A stretch of DNA of 64,000 bases from NCBI RefSeq assembly GCF_012273895.1, contig NC_052121.1, positions 1,984,001 to 2,048,000 of the forward strand. The letters run 5' to 3'. Shown one piece after another: positions 49,192 through 61,985 of this stretch (position 1 is the stretch's first letter; the number at the start of each line of letters is the position of its first letter). The notes beneath the pieces were generated by a model. It had not been told where the DNA came from. It searched no databases and saw only the letters and a list, made by a program, of their open reading frames with translations. Source of the stretch: Zerene cesonia (taxonomy: Eukaryota; Arthropoda; Insecta; Lepidoptera; Pieridae). The translations under genes were made by a program, and so were the position numbers.

Positions 49192-49326
49192 CTAGCTCTT
49201 CGCCCCGACTTTATCCGCACATATAAAGCCTATGTCACTCTAAAGTTGCAGCTTTCTAATAGTGAAAGAATTGTTGAAATCGCTTTAGCAGTTCCATTAC
49301 AAACATACATCGCTTTATAATATAAA
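49192..49326 (-). mobile_element. Helitron-like element
   Basis: CTAGCTCTTCGCCCCGAC at the left, then aaagttgcagctttctaata and gaaagaattgttgaaatcgc, with a degenerate tataatata end. Close to 63244-63411. Confidence 0.55.
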
Positions 49327-49435
49327 TCACGCTCAATGTTTTTCGTGATTGTTAGAAATATTGACATTTCCTCTATTCAAATAACCCATGCGAAACACAA
49401 AATAAATACAAAAGTTTGTGAGAATGTATCACTAC

Positions 49436-49626
49436 ATAGTATAAAGTAAAGTCGCTTCCCGCGTCTGTCTATATGTATGTATGCTTAGATCTTTTAAATT
49501 ACACAACTGATTTTGATGGTTTTTTTTTTAATAAATAGTGTGATTCAAAAGGAAGCTTTATTTGTATAATAATATTTAATAAGCTGCTCGGAAATTAACG
49601 CGTGCGAAGCCGTGGGCAAAAGCTAG
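49436..49626 (+). mobile_element. Helitron-like element, AAGTCGCTTCCCGC family
   Basis: Starts near tagtataaagtaaagtcgc and ttcccgcgtctgtct, and ends gcgtgcgaagccgtgggc then aaaagCTAG. Confidence 0.6.
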
Positions 49627-49964
49627 TGGAGGTATATATTTGTTACTCTTTCACGCGAAAACCATTGAACGGATTTTGATAATACTTGGCAGTGATGTAG
49701 TTTATGTCCCTGAATAATACATAAGCTATAGAAATACACGCGGTTTCGTTCGGAGAATTATACAAATTTACAATACGCATAAAAGCAATCGTTTATTTTT
49801 TAAATTACTCCTTTTAAAATATCGAAACAAATCTTCTATCTATTTATACTATAATAAAAATGGTTGAGCTCAAATTCTATACATTGAAGACATTTTTTGG
49901 GAGTTATATACCCCATATAATATTATTGTAGATACTGAAGTATAAAATGCTATTTAAAAATTTT

Positions 49965-50172
49965 TTGTCTGTCTGTCTGTACCTCGAATGAGAATAACGC
50001 AAATACTACTGAACGGATTTTGATGAAACTTGGTATGGTTATAGCACCTACTCCGGGGAAGTATCTTATTTACTTTTCATCCCGGAAATCGATACGGTGT
50101 CTGAGGGGAGAGGGGTGAAAGTCAATCTAAGTATCTATTGACAAACGCGAACGGAGTCGCGGGTACAGCTAG
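49965..50172 (+). mobile_element. Helitron-like element, CTGTCTGTACCTC family
   Basis: gtctgtctgtctgtacctcg, actgaacggattttgatgaa and an end gcgaacggagtcgcggg then tacagCTAG. The start is unclear. Confidence 0.6.
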
Positions 50173-51309
50173 TGTAAAAATTTTCATAAAGTAATTACAT
50201 ATGTTATTGCAAGCGGAATACGATGCCCACTTTACTTGCGCAAGCGCTGCGCGGGCCTTGACCTTGCCCACAGTTTTGTAATCGGCCCATAATCATATAA
50301 TGTAAACAGAATTTACTCTTGCTATCATTTGTTTGTTAAGCATCTTTGTTTATGTGACGAAATTGTAACTTTAAACTTGTTATTTTAGTGCATTTAATAT
50401 GTTTTAAATATTTTTCTTGGATAGAGCGAATAAATTGCGAATGTTGTTGAGTGTTGCTAATGGTACATGATTTTATCCAGATTAATATGAATGCTTAAAT
50501 TTGCATGAAATTGAAGGAAAGTAATAACTATAATTAACATATTCAAAATATTCCTATATGTAATTTAAAAACATGTTTTAAAGTTTTTAGTATATTTTTT
50601 ATGAAGGTTAATAAAATAAATTTTACAAAATTAACGACACACGACAGTGGAATTTTTATTTATTGTCAATAAAACGGTAAGGGTACTTTCATATGAAAAA
50701 ACACAAAGCAAAACTGTAAATAATATAATGCTCTAAATAAATATGAATGAATCGCCAAATGTAATGCGTAAGTCGAGAACGGTTCGACCAATTCGGATAT
50801 AATTTTTCTATCGTTTTTGTTAAGGCATAAGAAAGGATTTTATGGTGAAAAAAACGTAGCAGGAGAGGTAGTTAGGAGTAGTTGTATATTATAATTGTAT
50901 GTAAATGATCTTGAAAAATTAAAGAACTTTTTATATTCTCGGTTTCTTATTGGGAAGTATCTTTATAGTCGATTTAAGAAAAAAAAACATCGTCTCTTAG
51001 AATCGCATAATATTGTTAGTATGTATGCTTTTAGTTCTCCGTACGTTTAATAAAGAAAAAAATAACGGAACCTTTATAGGATGTCTGTACGTCTGTCTAT
51101 CAAGACAAGCGATGGCTTAAAATGTCGAGCTAAAATTAATGAGAAATACTTGAATCTATTTTGTTTTAAAGGCTTATAACGTTTTAAAACAATTTATAAC
51201 TATAATCGCTACAGTATAAACAGAGTTACTCCGTCCGTCAGTCACGGTAATACTATTTACCCTGCAGTCCACATAATATATTTTTAATTACGGTATTTTA
51301 TTACTAAAA

Positions 51310-51548
51310 AACAGTGATGGCTCAGTGGTGAGAACCTCGGACTTCAAAATCGATAAGTCGGGGTTCGAGACCGGGCGAGCGTGTAGTAAATAAATTGATT
51401 TTTCAATTTATCTGCACATGTAGATAACATCACCACTGCTTAAAACGGTGAAGGAAAACATCGTGAGGAAACTGGCCTGTCCAGGAATCAAAAGTTCGAC
51501 GACATATGACATCTGCCAACCCGCACTTGGCCAGCGTGGTGGATTATG
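51310..51548 (+). mobile_element. tRNA-derived SINE, 3' truncated
   Basis: Box A GATGGCTCAGTGGTGAGAAC and box B GGGGTTCGAGACCGGGC, then the body through aaaacatcgtgaggaaactg and cttggccagcgtggtggat. It is nearly identical to 57907-58201 over this part but lacks the ctcataggaggcctgtg tail. Confidence 0.8.
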
Positions 51549-52069
51549 GTAGCATACATATAGACCTTCATCTTGAATCAGTCTATCTATTAAACAAAAC
51601 CCCATCAAAATCCGTTGCGTAGTTTTAAATATTTAAGCATAAATAGGGACAGGGAAAACCACTTAGTTTTATACTATGTAGTGATAAAGCATCACCTTCT
51701 TCATTAAAAAATCTAATGCTCAATATGACTACATATACTTTTAGAATAATAACTTATTTATGTAACTCATACACCAAAAAGGCTCATTAAATTATTACAT
51801 TTAGGCAGATGAAACGTACCGTAACTAAGCATCCTTTACAATCTCGACGTCTTTCTCTCTGAAGTACAATCATGTGGCTATTAACACTGAGGTAATTCAA
51901 GTAATTAGGAACTAAGTACGGCACAAAAATTTCATAATTCTGTTAAGAAACGTCGCTATAACGCGAGATTACCAACAATCTTACAAAACGCAGCAGTTAT
52001 ACTATGAATATACAGTATACTATTCTAGCAAGTTGCACCGTATCGTAATATTGGTAAAATCCTCTAATA

Positions 52070-52310
52070 ATGAAATGAAATGAATTATGAAATGAATGAA
52101 ATGAAATGAAATATTCTTTATTGCACACTCAACAAACAATTAAATTAATAAAAAAAAAAAGGAAATATTGTGCAAAGGGCGGCTTTATTGCTCAATAGCA
52201 ATTTCTTCCAAGCAAAATAATCTTGTATGAAGGGAATTATCTGGAAGGTATACATGCATTTTAACTAACTGAGGCACTCGGTTCCAGTATTTAGAACTAA
52301 TTCTTTAATT
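52070..52310 (-). mobile_element. LINE 3' end with (TTTCA)n tail
   Basis: Read on the minus strand it has ttgctattgagcaataaagc, then cgccctttgcacaat, aataaagaat and a (TTTCA)n tail at about 52070-52115. This is a common lepidopteran non-LTR 3' UTR. No reverse transcriptase is present. Confidence 0.55.
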
Positions 52311-52465
52311 TTCCATTTTAACTTATTATTATATCGGAAAAGGTTTTTATAAAATATAGTACTGCTATATATGAAAAAAGTTATGGTTACTAATAATGAA
52401 ATAAATTACATAAAAATATCAAATTCCTTTCGCCATAACGTCTCGTTTCCTACATTCTGACCTAT

Positions 52466-53615
52466 TAGACCGGGAGATGGTGACACAAATTACTAGGTCA
52501 TTTGTACCAGTATGGCGGTTCTTCAGTGGTCTAATTACNNNNNNNNNNNNNNNNNNNNNNNNNNNNNNNNNNNNNNNNNNNNNNNNNNNNNNNNNNNNNN
52601 NNNNNNNNNNNNNNNNNNNNNNNNNNNNNNNNNNNNNNNNNNNNNNNNNNNNNNNNNNNNNNNNNNNNNNNNNNNNNNNNNNNNNNNNNNNNNNNNNNNN
52701 NNNNNNNNNNNNNNNNNNNNNNNNNNNNNNNNNNNNNNNNNNNNNNNNNNNNNNNNNNNNNNNNNNNNNNNNNNNNNNNNNNNNNNNNNNNNNNNNNNNN
52801 NNNNNNNNNNNNNNNNNNNNNNNNNNNNNNNNNNNNNNNNNNNNNNNNNNNNNNNNNNNNNNNNNNNNNNNNNNNNNNNNNNNNNNNNNNNNNNNNNNNN
52901 NNNNNNNNNNNNNNNNNNNNNNNNNNNNNNNNNNNNNNNNNNNNNNNNNNNNNNNNNNNNNNNNNNNNNNNNNNNNNNNNNNNNNNNNNNNNNNNNNNNN
53001 NNNNNNNNNNNNNNNNNNNNNNNNNNNNNNNNNNNNNNNNNNNNNNNNNNNNNNNNNNNNNNNNNNNNNNNNNNNNNNNNNNNNNNNNNNNNNNNNNNNN
53101 NNNNNNNNNNNNNNNNNNNNNNNNNNNNNNNNNNNNNNNNNNNNNNNNNNNNNNNNNNNNNNNNNNNNNNNNNNNNNNNNNNNNNNNNNNNNNNNNNNNN
53201 NNNNNNNNNNNNNNNNNNNNNNNNNNNNNNNNNNNNNNNNNNNNNNNNNNNNNNNNNNNNNNNNNNNNNNNNNNNNNNNNNNNNNNNNNNNNNNNNNNNN
53301 NNNNNNNNNNNNNNNNNNNNNNNNNNNNNNNNNNNNNNNNNNNNNNNNNNNNNNNNNNNNNNNNNNNNNNNNNNNNNNNNNNNNNNNNNNNNNNNNNNNN
53401 NNNNNNNNNNNNNNNNNNNNNNNNNNNNNNNNNNNNNNNNNNNNNNNNNNNNNNNNNNNNNNNNNNNNNNNNNNNNNNNNNNNNNNNNNNNNNNNNNNNN
53501 NNNNNNNNNNNNNNNNNNNNNNNNNNNNNNNNNNNNNNTTACGTAATTAGACCACTGAAGAACTGCCATACTGGTACAAATGACCTAGTAATTTGTGTCA
53601 CCATCTCCCGGTCTA
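52466..53615. mobile_element. Gap flanked by a 73-nt inverted repeat
   Basis: 52466-52538 is the reverse complement of 53543-53615 with a single mismatch, starting TAGACCGGGAGATGGTGACA on each outer end. Either it is a DNA transposon with long terminal inverted repeats whose interior is the 1000-N gap, or a palindrome the assembler could not cross. No clean target-site duplication is seen next to it. Confidence 0.7.
52539..53538. other. Assembly gap, 1000 Ns
   Basis: Lies inside the inverted repeat just described. Confidence 0.95.
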
Positions 53616-55531
53616 TATATTTCTAGACGGTGTTTTAGATTTCTTTGAGACGGTGACTACAAATAATGGTGCGTAATTTATTGTTAAGTTTCAAAAATAT
53701 GTATACAACAAGTAAAATTATTTTATTTGCAAGGGATCTATAATTAATTAGGAAATTATGTTTAAATTGTATTAATATTGCAATTAACAGCAATGCAAAT
53801 GTTGATATAATCTTTTTCAAAAGCTGCAAAGAGGTATTATTACCTATTACAGCGTTTAAACCATAAGAAAACAGAAAAAATCTAAATAAATCCCATATTT
53901 TTTTAAGTCTCTTTGTTTTATATCCATGTCAAAATCCAACACGTTTTGTAAAGAATAATTTTATCATTTTGTACATAAAGAATTATTAAAATATTTCAAT
54001 TGACATGGGAATATAGTTACATTGTTTTTGTTTGGGTAAAATATTATTATAACCTTTCAAATTATGTTCCATATCGTAATTTTATTGTTTTAAGCTATAT
54101 TTTACGGAAGACTCTTTATATTTACATAAATACAGATAATATAAATTTTCAATCGTCTACTAAGGCTATAAATAACAAACACATTTTGTTCAATTATCCA
54201 TAAAATTCGAATGAATTTTCGAAAATAATTTGGCGTTTAGGTGTCCTTGACTCATGATCATTTATCCAAACTCGTCTTTACATACAATTAAAATAACTCA
54301 TAAGAGCTTAAGTGGAAGATGTATAAAAGCGAAAAAAAATTCTCAGTAATATTTATGAAGAAACAAAAATGCAAATTATATGTTTTTAGTAAGTGTATTT
54401 AGTCATTGTCTATGAAATTTCTAGAAGCATTATGCTCATATTATGCAAGAAGCTTTTGTGTGAGAAACGATGACCTTATATTTCTCCAGTAAACATATGA
54501 GTAGTGGGATAAGTGATAGGCTCGTTGGCCTCCGATAATCTCATTCATTTTTATCACGGAGAGCAAAAAATGCAAATATTTCATAATGAGGTTTCGCCAT
54601 TTCGAGTTTAAGGCTAGCGGCATATATTTTTTCATGCAAGTATATTCCATATTTATTATTAATGCGAAAATCTGTCTTGTTTCGCTTTCACGAATAAACG
54701 TGGATTTGGATGGAATTAATAATTAAAATAGACAAAAACTTAGGTTTACTTAACTTTTTTTTGGATGGAAGTTTTTTTCCGTCGTTGCAAACGCAGAAGA
54801 GACATGTATCTAGTTCTATATTATAGAGATGTAAATACGTAGAATGAGTACCAGAATATTTTTTTAATCTATTTTTTCGATTAGTTAAGTACCATAGAAA
54901 ACGAAGCCGTTAGTACCAAAAATATAAAGAAGAAAGGAAACATATAGGGCAGTAAAACACACACCATCAATACAAGTCGTAAAATAAATTGAAAATAATT
55001 GTATAACATAGAAAATAACCGAAAATTAGTGCTTCAAAGCTTCCGTAACTATAATGAGGTCAACAGAGTAGTCCTTCGTTGTTTATTTATATCTTTGAAT
55101 TGTGGATGTGTTGCAATTTTCTAAAAACATTAAAAAACATCTAGAACCTTACAGTTTGTACTTAGTTTAAAATTTAAATATGCGTTCTTACTTCTAAAAT
55201 AAAACAATTTTATGTATAAGTCTGATCCAATTTCTCTCCTACTCCAAAACTATTTCAAAATGACTATGAAACAAAAACAATTTGGTTTCATTTTTACGAA
55301 ACAATTAATTGGACGTTAATTTGCTACGAATTACTTCCACTTGTAAGCTTTTTATACAGTTTATTTTTCGTTTTTTATTCACCATAAATTATTATGCCAT
55401 TTTTGTTTAATTTCAAGGAACTTCGTTCAAAATTTCATCATATAATGCATCGAAATGTATACAATTTAAAATGAAACCATTATGCTGTGATTTTTTTTCT
55501 TTTTTCAAAATCATTTTCATACAAAAGTAAA

Positions 55532-55715
55532 TCCTATCCTACTAAAATTATAAACGCGAAAGTATGTATGTATGGATGGATGTATGTATGTTTGTTACTC
55601 TTTCACGCAAAAACAACTGAACCGATTACAATGCAATTTGATACATATATAGCTGGACAACTGGAATAACACATAGTCAATTTATTATCACGATATTCTT
55701 ACGGCATGCAGAATG
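55532..55715 (+). mobile_element. Lep1-type Helitron, degraded
   Basis: Begins tcctatcctactaaaattat, has a (TATG/GATG)n microsatellite at about 55562-55592, then ctgaaccgattacaatgcaa and agctggacaactggaataac, and decays after atattcttacgg. No CTAG end remains. Confidence 0.7.
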
Positions 55716-56009
55716 CAGATGCATGGGTGAATATGTAATGGACAGGTCAGTAAATTTATGATGGAACAAAAAATACCCACATGGGTTTTTGATGGCTTTG
55801 ACAGGCAAAACAAAAAGTTTAATTACATATGGTATTGAAGAGGTTTTATATGTTAATGGTAAGTACCTAATTGCTTTATGAATGGTATACAAGCAACGGC
55901 ATTATATCACTGCGTATTGAAAACCCCGTCCCATCTATTCAAAATTAACTCAAAAATCACGGAACGGGTTTATTTGCCATTTTAGTTGATGCCACATTCA
56001 AGGTTTTAA

Positions 56010-56172
56010 TATTATAAAGCTGAAGAGTTTGTTTGTTTGTTCGTTTGACGCGGTAATCTCAGGAACTACTGGTCCGTTTTGAAAAATGCTTTCAGTTTTT
56101 CATAGCCCATTTATTGAGGAAGGCTTAAAGCTATATAAGTACCACGGGTGAAGCCTGCGCGGATCGCTCGTG
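56010..56172 (+). mobile_element. Helitron-like element, AAGCTGAAGAG family
   Basis: tattataaagctgaagagtt, ctcaggaactactggtccg and ccacgggtgaagcc, with a degenerate end cggatcgctcg. Confidence 0.7.
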
Positions 56173-56359
56173 TATAATAAATTAAGTTACATGTTTTCAA
56201 AAAGGGTCAGTCCTTAATTTTAATATGTTTTGTTTTTACAATAATCGTGTAATCGGTTACCATGTATATTTTAGCATTAAAGTATTGTCATCAATAGGTT
56301 GGTTTATTAATTTAGAAATTGAAGAATTTTAACGGATTTAAATTGCGATTTATAAATTA

Positions 56360-56561
56360 CTAGCTGCGCCCCGCGGTTTCGCCCGCGTAAGTCCGTATCC
56401 CGTAGGAACATCGGAATAAAAAGTTACCTATATGTTATTCCATTTGTCCAGCTATCTACGTAACAAATTTCATTGCAATCAGTTCAGTAGTTTTTGCGTG
56501 AAAGAGCAGCAAACACATACACATCCTTACAAACTTTCTCATTTATAATATTATAGTAGGA
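56360..56561 (-). mobile_element. Lep1-type Helitron
   Basis: CTAGCTGCGCCCCGCGG at the left, full core, and tttataatattatagtagga at the right. One of the best preserved copies. Confidence 0.88.
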
Positions 56562-57183
56562 TATGTTTTTTTTTTTTGTTTATTTAACTCCAAAGTTCGT
56601 GACCGTGGTCTCTTGAGTATTTTGAAGTATTGGCTGATAGTGTCTTCTAGACGTTCGGTATTTTTGTTTTTTAATAACATCAAGAACAGAATAAACAATT
56701 GCATACATTTAAGAAGTAGATATTGTTAGTATAAGTCGATGACCTACGTTTCCATAATGGAGCGTAATTCTATAGAATAATTTGTCTATGGTCTACCGGT
56801 ATTAGAAAGTTATCTATGGTTAGATTTCACTACAATTGCATTTGCATGCATGTAGAATATTCTAAGTGTTATCTGAAGTTTGTATTACGCATGTTAGAAG
56901 AATAATTATTTTTAACAAAAACCTCAACTGTCGGTCTACTCCGTAATGAGTTATGAGCCAATAACATAACAAAAACAGTCGAATTGAAAGCCTGCTCTTT
57001 TTTTGAAGTCGGTTAAAAATAAAAGATATCAGGGAACTTACTACCTACTGAACCTACTGAATAACCATACATCTATTAGAAAAGCAATAATGTCTTCGAT
57101 TGTGTTTCTTACCATCACGTTTTGATTTGTCTTCGGTTCGTTTATCCAAATGGATTTCTATGATTTTTATATATTATATGCTA

Positions 57184-57300
57184 ATGATATAAAACTGAAA
57201 AGTTTGTTTGTTTGAAAACGCTAATCTCAGTAACAACTGCACCGATTTCGAAAATTCTTTCACCATTGATTATATACGTGATCCCTGAATACTATCCCAA
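57184..57300 (+). mobile_element. Helitron-like 5' fragment
   Basis: atataaaactgaaaagtttg, aacgctaatctcagtaac and ttcgaaaattctttcacc resemble the AAGCTGAAGAG family, which then breaks off. Confidence 0.5.
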
Positions 57301-57637
57301 ACGAAGAGACAAGACCAAGAAAAATATATAGTTTTAGCTCTTATAAAACTAGACTGAAAATTGAATGAAATTTAAAAGTTAAGTTTATTTTAGAAAGAGT
57401 ATCGACCATAATTAGTGCAAAACGAATAAAATCAGAAAGTGTTTCAGCGGAACATATTCGACAATGCAGTTTAATGCACTTCTCAGTCGGGTTTGTTGTC
57501 TATTCTATAACATTTCCTACCTTTCACTCTCGGATTTATATTTTAATGCAAGAATTTAAATTTAATTACGTACACTACAAAAATAACGCTTTTATAGTTA
57601 TCATAACAAACGCTTCTAAGTTTCTATATTCCTACAG

Positions 57638-57873
57638 TCCCTACTATTAATAATGTGAACGTAACTCTTTCTGTCTGTCTCATCTTCACGCCCATACCAC
57701 TGAATCGATTGGGATGAAATTTTGTACAGAGATAGTTTGAGACCCGATAAAGGATATTTTTAAATTAAAGTTTTATCCTGGATATCCTCCGGGATCAAGA
57801 ATCATGCGGGAAAAACATCAGACGTTCCATTTTTCCTTTGGCTACGCGGGCGAAGCTGCGAGCGGAAATCTAG
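57638..57873 (+). mobile_element. Helitron-like element, CTTTCTGTCTGTCT family
   Basis: Starts TCCCTACTATTAATAATGTG, contains accactgaatcgattgggat and gtacagagatagtttgagac, and ends ctacgcgggcgaagctgcg then agcggaaatCTAG. A fragment of the same family is at 2490-2600. Confidence 0.75.
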
Positions 57874-57906
57874 TTAGTGATAATTTTTTGATCATAATAT
57901 ATTTCC

Positions 57907-58201
57907 GGTGGTAGCTCAGTGGTGAGGACCTCGGACTTCAAAATCGTTAAGTCGGGGTTCGAGACCGGGCGAGCGCGCAGGAAATAAATTGATTTTTCAA
58001 TTTATCTGCGCATGTAGATAACATCACCACTGCTTAAACGGTGAAGGAAAACATCGTGAGGAAACCGGCATGTCCAAGAATTAATAGTTCGACGGCATGT
58101 GACATCTGCCAACCCGCACTTGGCCAGCGTGGTGGATTATGGCCTGAACCCTCATAGGAGGCCTGTGTCCCAGCAGTGGGAACATATATGGGCTGATGAT
58201 G
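57907..58201 (+). mobile_element. Complete tRNA-derived SINE with 11-bp target duplication
   Basis: Pol III box A (GTAGCTCAGTGGTGAGG) and box B (GGTTCGAGACC) at the head, a conserved body, and a ctcataggaggcctgtgtcc tail ending in a short (tga) run. The insert is flanked by AATATATTTCC at 57896-57906 and 58202-58212, an exact target-site duplication, so it is full length and fairly young. Confidence 0.88.
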
Positions 58202-58435
58202 AATATATTTCCTATCTTGGTACTGTTTTTCGTAAAAAATTCCATCAGTATTGAATTCTCTGATATTTAAACATTAAGAGAAAGTTGAGTTTAGAAGATT
58301 AACATCTTTACTAACGGTTCGTTAATTCTGTACAAGTGTTTTTCCACTCATATGTTAAATGGCATTACATTTTGAATAAACAAAATTCATTATCGTATGT
58401 ATGTCGACGAGTTTATATGAAACTATTAGTCAGGT

Positions 58436-58570
58436 TGTGGTTTTATCGGGTTCCGTTAAGAGTAGAACGGAAACCTATTACTAATTCTTTGTGGTCCGTC
58501 GTTCTATTTGACTGTATGTCCGTCTGTCTGTCACTAGGCTGCAACTCAAGAATTTCTGGTGCCGCTGCAA
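58436..58570 (-). repeat. Interspersed repeat, GTGCGAGTC family fragment
   Basis: gggttccgttaagagtagaa, cggaaacctattac and gtatgtccgtctgtctgtca are the reverse of the 3' half of the repeat at 59785-60045. A smaller piece is at about 51045-51110. Confidence 0.5.
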
Positions 58571-59137
58571 ACGTATAACAACAAATAATAATAAAAAATA
58601 GGTTACGTTCGCAAAGGCAACGGTTGGCTCGCTCATAAATAAGATTTTTTAACTTAACAGGGATCGACAATAATTTCGTTAATTTATCTTTACCTTTTAT
58701 CTTATTATCCTGATTAAGATCGCCAGGATTAAATCATTTCCTTATTCTCTATTTGAGCAAGTAGTATTCTTTGTATATGAGCAAGTGAGATAATTTATTT
58801 TATCATTACATAGTGTTTATTCGTTCTTTAGATTGACTTAGTATATTTACTATGTTGAAATCAGGTTAACGGGTTCATCACGAAGTAACATCAGATGAGT
58901 TTATGAATCATAAACGCTTATTGCGGATTACCTATGTGCGGAAATGAAAAATCTTTGACGTAATTTCTGTTTCTGTTTGACCCCGATTCACATTCATTCA
59001 TTATGGTTATAGATTACGGCTGTCTTAGCATGTACAATTATATACACATTTGTGGAGATGAATTGATTACCAGACGTCAAACCCTGTATATTCCAGCTTG
59101 AATGAATTCTTGTAATAGCTTCACCCTTTGATTACTA

Positions 59138-59214
59138 TTCAAATCGGTTCAGTAGTTTCCGAGATTAGCGCGTTCGAATAAACAAACTCTTAATCTTTAT
59201 ATTATTAGTGTATA
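59138..59214 (-). mobile_element. Helitron-like 5' fragment
   Basis: caaatcggttcagtagtttc, gagattagcgcgttcgaata and tatattattagtgta; reverse orientation. Confidence 0.5.
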
Positions 59215-59784
59215 TAATAAGTAATTGTATTGGCATCAAATGTAATAAAAGGTCTCTAAATTCTCCCATCTCTCTCCTTCATTCCCTCTTTCTCCCTCAT
59301 CCATTTGTTTTTTTTACCTGTTATAAGTGCTAGATGCTTTCCATTAAAGCTTTGGTACCAATATTATGATTTAACAGACGAATGGCGATACTAAAAAACC
59401 AAAACAATATTCAAAAAGGGATCAGCAATCAATCATCAATTTGAGAGATTACCTTGAGAAAACCTATAAACTTTTAAAATTACAAAATAAATTAACACTT
59501 TTTATAAAAATCAAGCTCCACGGTAGTGACTGGAAATTCACATAAAGAACCATAAACATAATGAGAAGGTAAAAAATGTTTGCTCTGAGATATTCAAAAC
59601 CCGTCACAATAATTAAGCGGCAAAAGAGTTAAATTTGTTTATTTATTAATTAGAAGTATCTCAACAAAACCGGATCCGACCTTTGATCTAATGTTCTGTG
59701 AAGATTTTATTTTAGAGGACGAAGGCGGCCCATTAACAATGGTAACTAGTTTAATATAAATATGAAGTAGGTATATTTATTTAA

Positions 59785-60045
59785 AAATCAGTCAAGTGCG
59801 AGTCGCGACGCCAAGAGTTCAAAACAAATTTGTTACCCAACCAATTTATATATTGTTAAAGCTCAATTTTTTTATTTTATGTTATAGCGGCAATAGAAAT
59901 ATATCATATCAGAAAATTTCAACTGTCTAACCAAAACGGTTTACGAGATACGGTGCAGTGACAGACATAGAGACAGACAAATAGACAGAAAGACGTGCAG
60001 CGAAGCCTTATAAATAAGGTCCCGTTTTACCCTTTGCTTCAGGAC
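59785..60045 (+). repeat. Lepidopteran interspersed repeat (GTGCGAGTC type)
   Basis: gtcaagtgcgagtcgcgac, gttatagcggcaatagaaat, gaaaatttcaactgtctaac, gagatacggtgcagtgacag and aaggtcccgttttacccttt. A diverged copy is at 110-375. Confidence 0.65.
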
Positions 60046-60599
60046 CTAACCTAACCCTATAAAAGGTGTAGCGACATCAATCTAATTAAATCAGTGATTA
60101 ATAGATAAAACCAAAAAAGTTATACCTTCTAGATTTTTTTTATAATAAATACATTTTGTTGACTCTAAAAAATTAATGGAATAATGAGAAATATCTACAT
60201 AACAATTGTCAGTACATATAACTATAATAACATGACCTATGTTATTATCATCAATTTTACAAGAGACAATAAAAACCTTAGAACACATAACCAAAAATTA
60301 TAATGGTTATAAATAAGGAAATATTAATTAAAAGTATTTTAAACATATCATAAAATATAATACATTGAATTAAAAATAAACAATAATTACCTTTGTGTAG
60401 TGTAAAATGTTAAAACATAAGAGTTAATTGGTATTAATTGGTATATACTCGCTTACTTTTTTTATATACGAGAATGCGTTTATGCCTACCCAAGGCCCCC
60501 GGAGAAGGGCCTTAAATATATACATACATTTTTTGCCCCCACGCCAGATTAAGTTGTTTGTCAGATTATTTACTTAATAAATAATGTTGTGATATATAA

Positions 60600-60895
60600 T
60601 AATGTAAAACTGAAAAGCTTGTTCTTCGTTTAGGCCCATTAATCTCAGTAATTATTACACCGATTTGAAAAATTCTGTTAGTGCTTGATAGTTATAGAAG
60701 GCTATAATAATAATACATGCACGATGTGGTGAATCCACTCCACTCCACTTAATCAACACAGGGAGTGTAAAATAATGGTCTACTGCTACATCTGTATACT
60801 ACTAGTATCTGTAGATAGATATAATTTTTAGATTCATGAGGTAGATTTATATGTATGTATTGCACTCGTACGAAGCCGGGGCGGGTAGCTAGTAT
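60600..60895 (+). mobile_element. Helitron-like element, diverged
   Basis: aatgtaaaactgaaaagctt, attaatctcagtaattatt and an end cgaagccggggcgggtagCTAG. The middle carries extra sequence unlike its relatives. Confidence 0.5.
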
Positions 60896-61827
60896 GTTAT
60901 AAGGAAATAACGCTTAATATTCTGTTTATTTATTTATTTCAATATCATAGCTTTGTCGCGATCAAAATTTAAACTATTCAACATTTTTTTAAGTCTTTAC
61001 AGATACTTGCATGAATTTTCATTTAAATCATTCTCTTCTTTCAAGATACCACTACAATTTGTAAATAGATCATCTCATATCATAGCATTACAGGCGTACA
61101 ATAATGTCTCGGCCCCACAACGAGCAGTGTGTCAAAGTCGCTCGGAATAATAAGTATTGTTGCAATTGTTCGTGACGTTTGTTTCCAAATCTGGCTTAGC
61201 ATGTGTGTGTTATGTGTCAGAAGGATATAGGAGTACAATCTAATAATAGATGTATAATAAAACCACATCTAATAATCCATACAGTCGTTCAAAGAAGACG
61301 TTTAGACAGGTAGATCGTGTGGGGAGGAAAATGCGAGTCGCGGGAGCGCGAGCCCGATCTACATACGCCATGTTGTTAGCAGCTCGGGACTCGATTATGT
61401 CGTTTCATCATTAATATATCATTAACTACTTTTGAGTTGTGACAACCGCTACATTTTTTAGCATTTACTGCGGGATCATATCTTTATACTGTAACATAGT
61501 TATACTATAAATTATATTTCTAAAGACTGGAAACTTGCAAAGGTTTGGACGAAAATCCACTTCACGATATCAATCGTTAAGCTATCGTGCGTGACTCAAA
61601 GTGAAATGTGTTTATTTTCGCAACAAAAATGTCTGCATAGAACCTCGATAATGTATACTTACTTATCTTTTTTATTATAGAATAAAATCTAAGCACTAGA
61701 AATTTCTATTTGACGCCTCTCATTCCGCAATGGAAGCCCCCATTAATATTTACGAAACTCAACTGTTTTGACATTAAATTAATATAAATATAATTTCTGG
61801 GATATACATTTTGGATATAGGTAATCT

Positions 61828-61985
61828 ATACTAACATTATAAAGCTGAAGAGTTTATTTGTTTGTTTGTTTGAACGCGCTAATCTCAGAAATTGATTCGT
61901 TTTGAAAAATTCGCACAGTTTTAGATAGCCCATTTATTGAGGAAAGTTTTAGGCCTTATATTATGTACCACGGGCGAAGCCAATC
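61828..61985 (+). mobile_element. Helitron-like element, AAGCTGAAGAG family
   Basis: Starts TCTATACTAACATTATAAAG then ctgaagag and (tttg)n, and ends taccacgggcgaagcc. The last bases including CTAG are missing. Confidence 0.7.
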
